A stretch of DNA of 64,000 nt. Origin: an uncultured Pelagibacteraceae bacterium. GTDB taxonomy: Bacteria > Pseudomonadota > Alphaproteobacteria > Pelagibacterales > Pelagibacteraceae. This document shows positions 63,112-64,000 of the stretch, one piece after another (the first letter of the stretch is position 1; each line of letters begins with the position of its first letter). The notes beneath the pieces are model-generated. The model was not told the DNA's origin. It saw only the letters and a list, made by a program, of their open reading frames with translations, and made no database searches. A program made the position numbers and the translations under genes. The stretch is from positions 17,092 to 81,091 of the forward strand of contig CACJIB010000003.1 in assembly GCA_902593405.1 (NCBI GenBank), read 5' to 3'.

Positions 63112-64000
63112 TGAAAAAAAAAGTAATTATATTAGGTTCTACAGGCTCAATTGGAACAAAAACTTTTAATATATTTAAAAAAGATAATAATAACTTTGAA
63201 GTATTATTGTTATCAACATATTCCAATGTAGATAAAATTGTAAAACAAGCAAAAGAATTAAAAGTTAAAAATATTATAATTAATAATTCTGAAAAATACA
63301 AAGAAGCAAAAATAAAATATTCTAAACAAGATTTTAAAATTTTTAATAATTTTTCTAATATAAAAAAAATTATTGGTAAAAAAAATATATATTACTCTAT
63401 GATTTCAGTATCAGGTATAGATGGATTAGAGCCTACACTAATTTTATCAGAATATTCAAAAAATCTAGCAATTGTAAATAAAGAGTCTTTAATATGCGGA
63501 TGGAATTTAATTAAAAAAAAATTAATTAAGTTTAGAACAAATTTTATTCCAATTGACTCTGAGCATTACTCAATTTTTACACTTTTGAAAAATCATTCTT
63601 ACAATGATGTTGACAAAGTCTATATTACTGCTTCAGGTGGACCTTTCTTAAATTATCCAAAAAAAAAATTTAAATTTATTAAACCTAACACAGCATTGAA
63701 ACATCCAAATTGGAAAATGGGAAGAAAAATTACTATCGATTCATCTACTTTAATGAATAAAGTATTTGAGGTTATTGAGGCAAAAAATTTATTTAATTTG
63801 TCATATAAAAAGATTTCTATATTAACACATCCTAAATCATATATTCATGCCATAATTAAATTTAATAATGGTATTACAAAAATTTTAATACACGATCCAG
63901 ACATGAAGATACCAATCTATAATTCAATTTACAAAGACAAGATAAAAAAAATCTCAACTAAAAAACTTGATATAAAAATACTTAATAATCCTACATTGAA
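63111..64000 (+). CDS. dxr: 1-deoxy-D-xylulose 5-phosphate reductoisomerase (N-terminal part, runs off window)
   Basis: This is the second enzyme of the MEP isoprenoid pathway. The frame is open to the right edge, giving about 296 of roughly 390 residues. The NADPH motif is ILGSTGSIGTKT (7-18), with NKESLICGWN near 124, the metal/substrate motif PIDSEHYSIF near 147-156, SGGPFLNYP near 173-181, and KHPNWKMGRKITIDSSTLMNK near 195-215. The ATG overlaps the cdsA stop by one base. The uppS-cdsA-dxr order is the usual alphaproteobacterial one. Confidence 0.96.
   Translation, partial: MKKKVIILGSTGSIGTKTFNIFKKDNNNFEVLLLSTYSNVDKIVKQAKELKVKNIIINNSEKYKEAKIKYSKQDFKIFNNFSNIKKIIGKKNIYYSMISVSGIDGLEPTLILSEYSKNLAIVNKESLICGWNLIKKKLIKFRTNFIPIDSEHYSIFTLLKNHSYNDVDKVYITASGGPFLNYPKKKFKFIKPNTALKHPNWKMGRKITIDSSTLMNKVFEVIEAKNLFNLSYKKISILTHPKSYIHAIIKFNNGITKILIHDPDMKIPIYNSIYKDKIKKISTKKLDIKILNNPTL

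Noticed and set aside
1..64000. CRISPR arrays, insertion sequences, prophage genes, integrase or attachment sites
   Set aside because: No regularly spaced repeats, transposase, integrase or phage-type proteins were seen on either strand.

Overview
The window looks like a stretch of a streamlined marine alphaproteobacterial genome of the SAR11 / Pelagibacterales type. The evidence is strong A+T bias in genes and spacers, very short or overlapping gene junctions, no mobile elements, no CRISPR and no gene-free stretch over about 300 bases. Gene content agrees: aprMBA, sulfonate genes, a TRAP transporter, an alphaproteobacterial nuoA-N operon followed by birA-coaX-rnj, and a short ProRS. The assignment is inferred from content and style, not from a database match.

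Layout. 1-1424: end of a p-aminobenzoate/anthranilate amidotransferase gene, a class IV aminotransferase and a HIT protein. 1540-10827: a sulfonate and sulfite block. aprM-aprB-aprA (membrane-anchored APS reductase), an unrecognised 116-aa gene, a 48-aa one-helix ORF and a TauE/SafE exporter lie on the + strand. suyA-suyB and a YeiH/SuyZ-type exporter lie on the - strand, and xsc diverges from suyA. Together they encode C-S bond cleavage of sulfolactate (Suy) and sulfoacetaldehyde (Xsc), sulfite oxidation (Apr) and anion export. 10820-14309: a four-gene module (SxtJ-like, 49-aa DUF5989/SxtK-like, NodU/CmcH carbamoyltransferase, SGNH hydrolase) with the same protein types as the sxtI-sxtJ-sxtK-sxtL part of cyanobacterial saxitoxin clusters, but with no toxin core genes. 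14367-20211: FAD oxidase, FkbM-like methyltransferase, M23 peptidase, SDR, TerC/YjbE protein and GMC oxidoreductase. 20357-25698: TRAP transporter dctPQM with a strong terminator between binding protein and permeases, an NCS1 permease and a second SDR.

25701-29392: small and poorly known genes on both strands (DUF3047, YbgC-like thioesterase, family 5 uracil-DNA glycosylase, histidine phosphatase, DUF1289) plus four ORFs of 40-57 codons, three of them membrane-type. 29494-35475: tRNA-Leu(UAG), trigger factor, clpP, clpX and lon, a protein quality-control cluster. 35525-35689: tRNA-Val(UAC) and tRNA-Asp(GUC). 35777-49633: complete 14-gene respiratory complex I operon nuoABCDEFGHIJKLMN. 49633-59444: birA, coaX, rnj, DUF1467, proS, lolC/E, lolD and dnaE in a nearly gapless run. 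59575-64000: rpsB (with a structured leader), tsf, frr, uppS, cdsA and the start of dxr. pyrH, usually between tsf and frr, is missing here.

The strongest leads are the compact sulfonate-to-sulfate block with two unexplained small genes, the sxtIJKL-like module in a bacterium without saxitoxin genes, the intercistronic terminator in the TRAP operon, the rpsB leader hairpin that covers the ribosome-binding region, and the absence of pyrH.
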